DNA of 6,152 nucleotides, taken from positions 1 to 6,152 of the forward strand of contig CALETL010000164.1 of assembly GCA_937920485.1 (NCBI GenBank), written 5' to 3'. Within the stretch, counting starts at the first letter, position 1. Every line of letters starts with the position of its first letter. Source of the DNA: an uncultured Phycisphaerae bacterium. GTDB lineage: Bacteria; Planctomycetota; Phycisphaerae; Sedimentisphaerales; Anaerohalosphaeraceae. Positions 5,097-6,152 of this stretch are shown here, piece after piece. A model generated the notes under the pieces. That model had not been told where the DNA came from. It did not search any database and saw nothing but the letters and a program-made list of their open reading frames with translations. Made by a program: the position numbers and the translations under genes.

Positions 5097-6152
5097 ATGG
5101 ACATACAACTTCGTTTTCTCGGCGCCGCCGAATCGGTTACCGGCTCACGCCATTTAATAGAATTCAACCATTCCAAGGTTCTCATTGATTGCGGCCTGTA
5201 TCAGGAGCGTGATTTACGAGAGCGCAACTGGGAAGATTTCGGCTTTGAACCTGCCGAATTAGACGCGGTTCTGCTGACCCATGCCCATCTGGACCACTGT
5301 GGCCTGCTGCCTAAACTGGTCAAAGAGGGCTTCAAAGGCAAGGTCTTCTGTACTTCCGCTACCGCCGAGATCGCTAAGATCGTGGTTGCAGATTCGGCGA
5401 AGATTCAGGAAGAGGATGCCAAATATAAAAAGAAACGTCACAAACGGTCCAATTATACGCCGCCGCGACCGGTTGAGCCGCTCTACACCATTGAGGACGC
5501 CGAGGCGTGCATGTCCATGTTCAGGCCCGTTCAATACAAAACACCCGTTACAGTGGCCGAAGATGTCGAGGCCAGTTTCTACGAGGCCGGTCATATTTTC
5601 GGCTCGTCCATTATCAAGGTCACCGTCAAGCTCGACGGCGAGCAGCGAACCATCCTGTTCACCGGCGACCTCGGCCGCATGGGCAAGCCGATCCTCAAGG
5701 ACCCGGCCGTCTTCGAGGAGGCCGACTATGTCTTTGTCGAGTCCACCTATGGCGACCGTGTCCACACCAGCGTCGAGGATACCAAGGAGCATCTCTGCGA
5801 GGCGGTCAATAAGACCTACGCTGACGGCGGCAACATTATCGTCCCCAGCTTTTCCATCGAGCGGGCCCAGGAAGTGATGTACTACATGAACGAGCTGCTC
5901 ATGGAGGACCGGGTTCCCAATATCATGACATTTCTGGACAGCCCCATGGCCGTCCGCGTGACCGAGGTCTTCAAAAAGCACCCGGAACTGTACGATGCCG
6001 AGATGACAGCGCTGATGAGCCAGAACGAATCGCCGTTTACCTATCACGGCCTCAAACTCGTCCAGTCCACCCGCGAGTCCAAGTCCATCAACCAGATCAA
6101 AGGTACGATCATGGTCATCGCCGGCTCCGGCATGTGTACCGGCGGCCGTGTC
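5097..6152 (+). CDS. Metallo-beta-lactamase/beta-CASP family RNA nuclease (COG1236-like), 3' end cut off by window edge
   Basis: The first 352 residues are visible and the frame is open to the right edge. The ATG at 5097 follows GGAG (5087-5090) with 6 bases spacing. Start MDIQLRFLGAAESVTGSRHL is typical of this family. The metal site is complete so far: H62-x-H64-x-D66-H67 (THAHLDHCG), H166 (EAGHIFGSS) and D191 (FTGDLG). The beta-CASP domain begins with motif A at E215 (ESTYGDR), followed by VPSFSIERAQEVMYYMNEL and DSPMAVRVTEVF. It continues to AGSGMCTGGR (342-351), after which the remaining His motifs should lie beyond the window. A charged Lys-rich stretch (about 100-120) is usual at this place in the family. 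Members act as endo- or exonucleases on RNA (for example TTHA0252 of Thermus); substrate here is unknown. Cytoplasmic, no signal peptide. It follows mltA by 31 bases without a terminator, so co-transcription is likely. Confidence 0.92.
   Translation, partial: MDIQLRFLGAAESVTGSRHLIEFNHSKVLIDCGLYQERDLRERNWEDFGFEPAELDAVLLTHAHLDHCGLLPKLVKEGFKGKVFCTSATAEIAKIVVADSAKIQEEDAKYKKKRHKRSNYTPPRPVEPLYTIEDAEACMSMFRPVQYKTPVTVAEDVEASFYEAGHIFGSSIIKVTVKLDGEQRTILFTGDLGRMGKPILKDPAVFEEADYVFVESTYGDRVHTSVEDTKEHLCEAVNKTYADGGNIIVPSFSIERAQEVMYYMNELLMEDRVPNIMTFLDSPMAVRVTEVFKKHPELYDAEMTALMSQNESPFTYHGLKLVQSTRESKSINQIKGTIMVIAGSGMCTGGRV

Noticed and set aside
5259..6047. Long open frame on the minus strand (262 codons) opposite the nuclease gene
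   Set aside because: It is the antisense shadow of a gene with a complete HxHxDH metal motif and beta-CASP motif A; its own translation shows no recognisable family and no Shine-Dalgarno supports it.

Overview
This window comes from a diderm (Gram-negative-type) bacterium. Four of the six genes start with a signal peptide ending in a lipobox (LLSGC, LLAGC, WVIGC, LFVGC), and the gene content is outer-membrane or periplasmic: an LpoB-type activator, a YcfL-like lipoprotein, a COG3014-type lipoprotein, a CsgG/FlgT-like exported protein and an MltA lytic transglycosylase. Base composition is moderate, so the phylum cannot be fixed from sequence alone. My low-confidence guess is a deep environmental lineage such as Planctomycetota or another PVC relative, or a former deltaproteobacterial lineage, rather than an enteric gammaproteobacterium. 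There are no RNA genes, mobile elements or CRISPR arrays.

Layout. Positions 1-3414 carry a four-gene minus-strand cluster, read from right to left: a COG3014-like lipoprotein (3414-2023), a YcfL/DUF1425-like lipoprotein (2011-1574), an LpoB/COG3417-type lipoprotein (1535-921), and an exported protein with an LPP20/FlgT-N-like region followed by a CsgG-like domain (884 to the left edge, cut off). Gaps are only 11, 38 and 36 bases and each gene has a clear Shine-Dalgarno sequence, so this looks like one operon.

Positions 3415-3856 are a divergent, AT-rich intergenic region of about 440 bases. It holds a good sigma70-type promoter for the rightward genes, a weaker candidate for the leftward operon, and several CTTTA...TAAAG inverted repeats that could be operators.

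Positions 3857-5065 on the plus strand encode an MltA-family membrane-bound lytic transglycosylase with its catalytic Asp in place. After 31 bases comes a metallo-beta-lactamase/beta-CASP family nuclease (5097 to the right edge, cut off), probably in the same transcript.

How the genes may work together: the left operon encodes an LpoB-type protein, a family whose E. coli member activates a peptidoglycan synthase (PBP1b) from the outer membrane. It comes with three envelope proteins of poorly known role. The divergent MltA cuts peptidoglycan glycan strands. The shared control region therefore sits between a putative wall-synthesis-stimulating module and a wall-cleaving enzyme. The most interesting part is the conserved-looking but functionally obscure cassette COG3014 - YcfL - LpoB - CsgG-like, which may be a single outer-membrane/periplasmic assembly.
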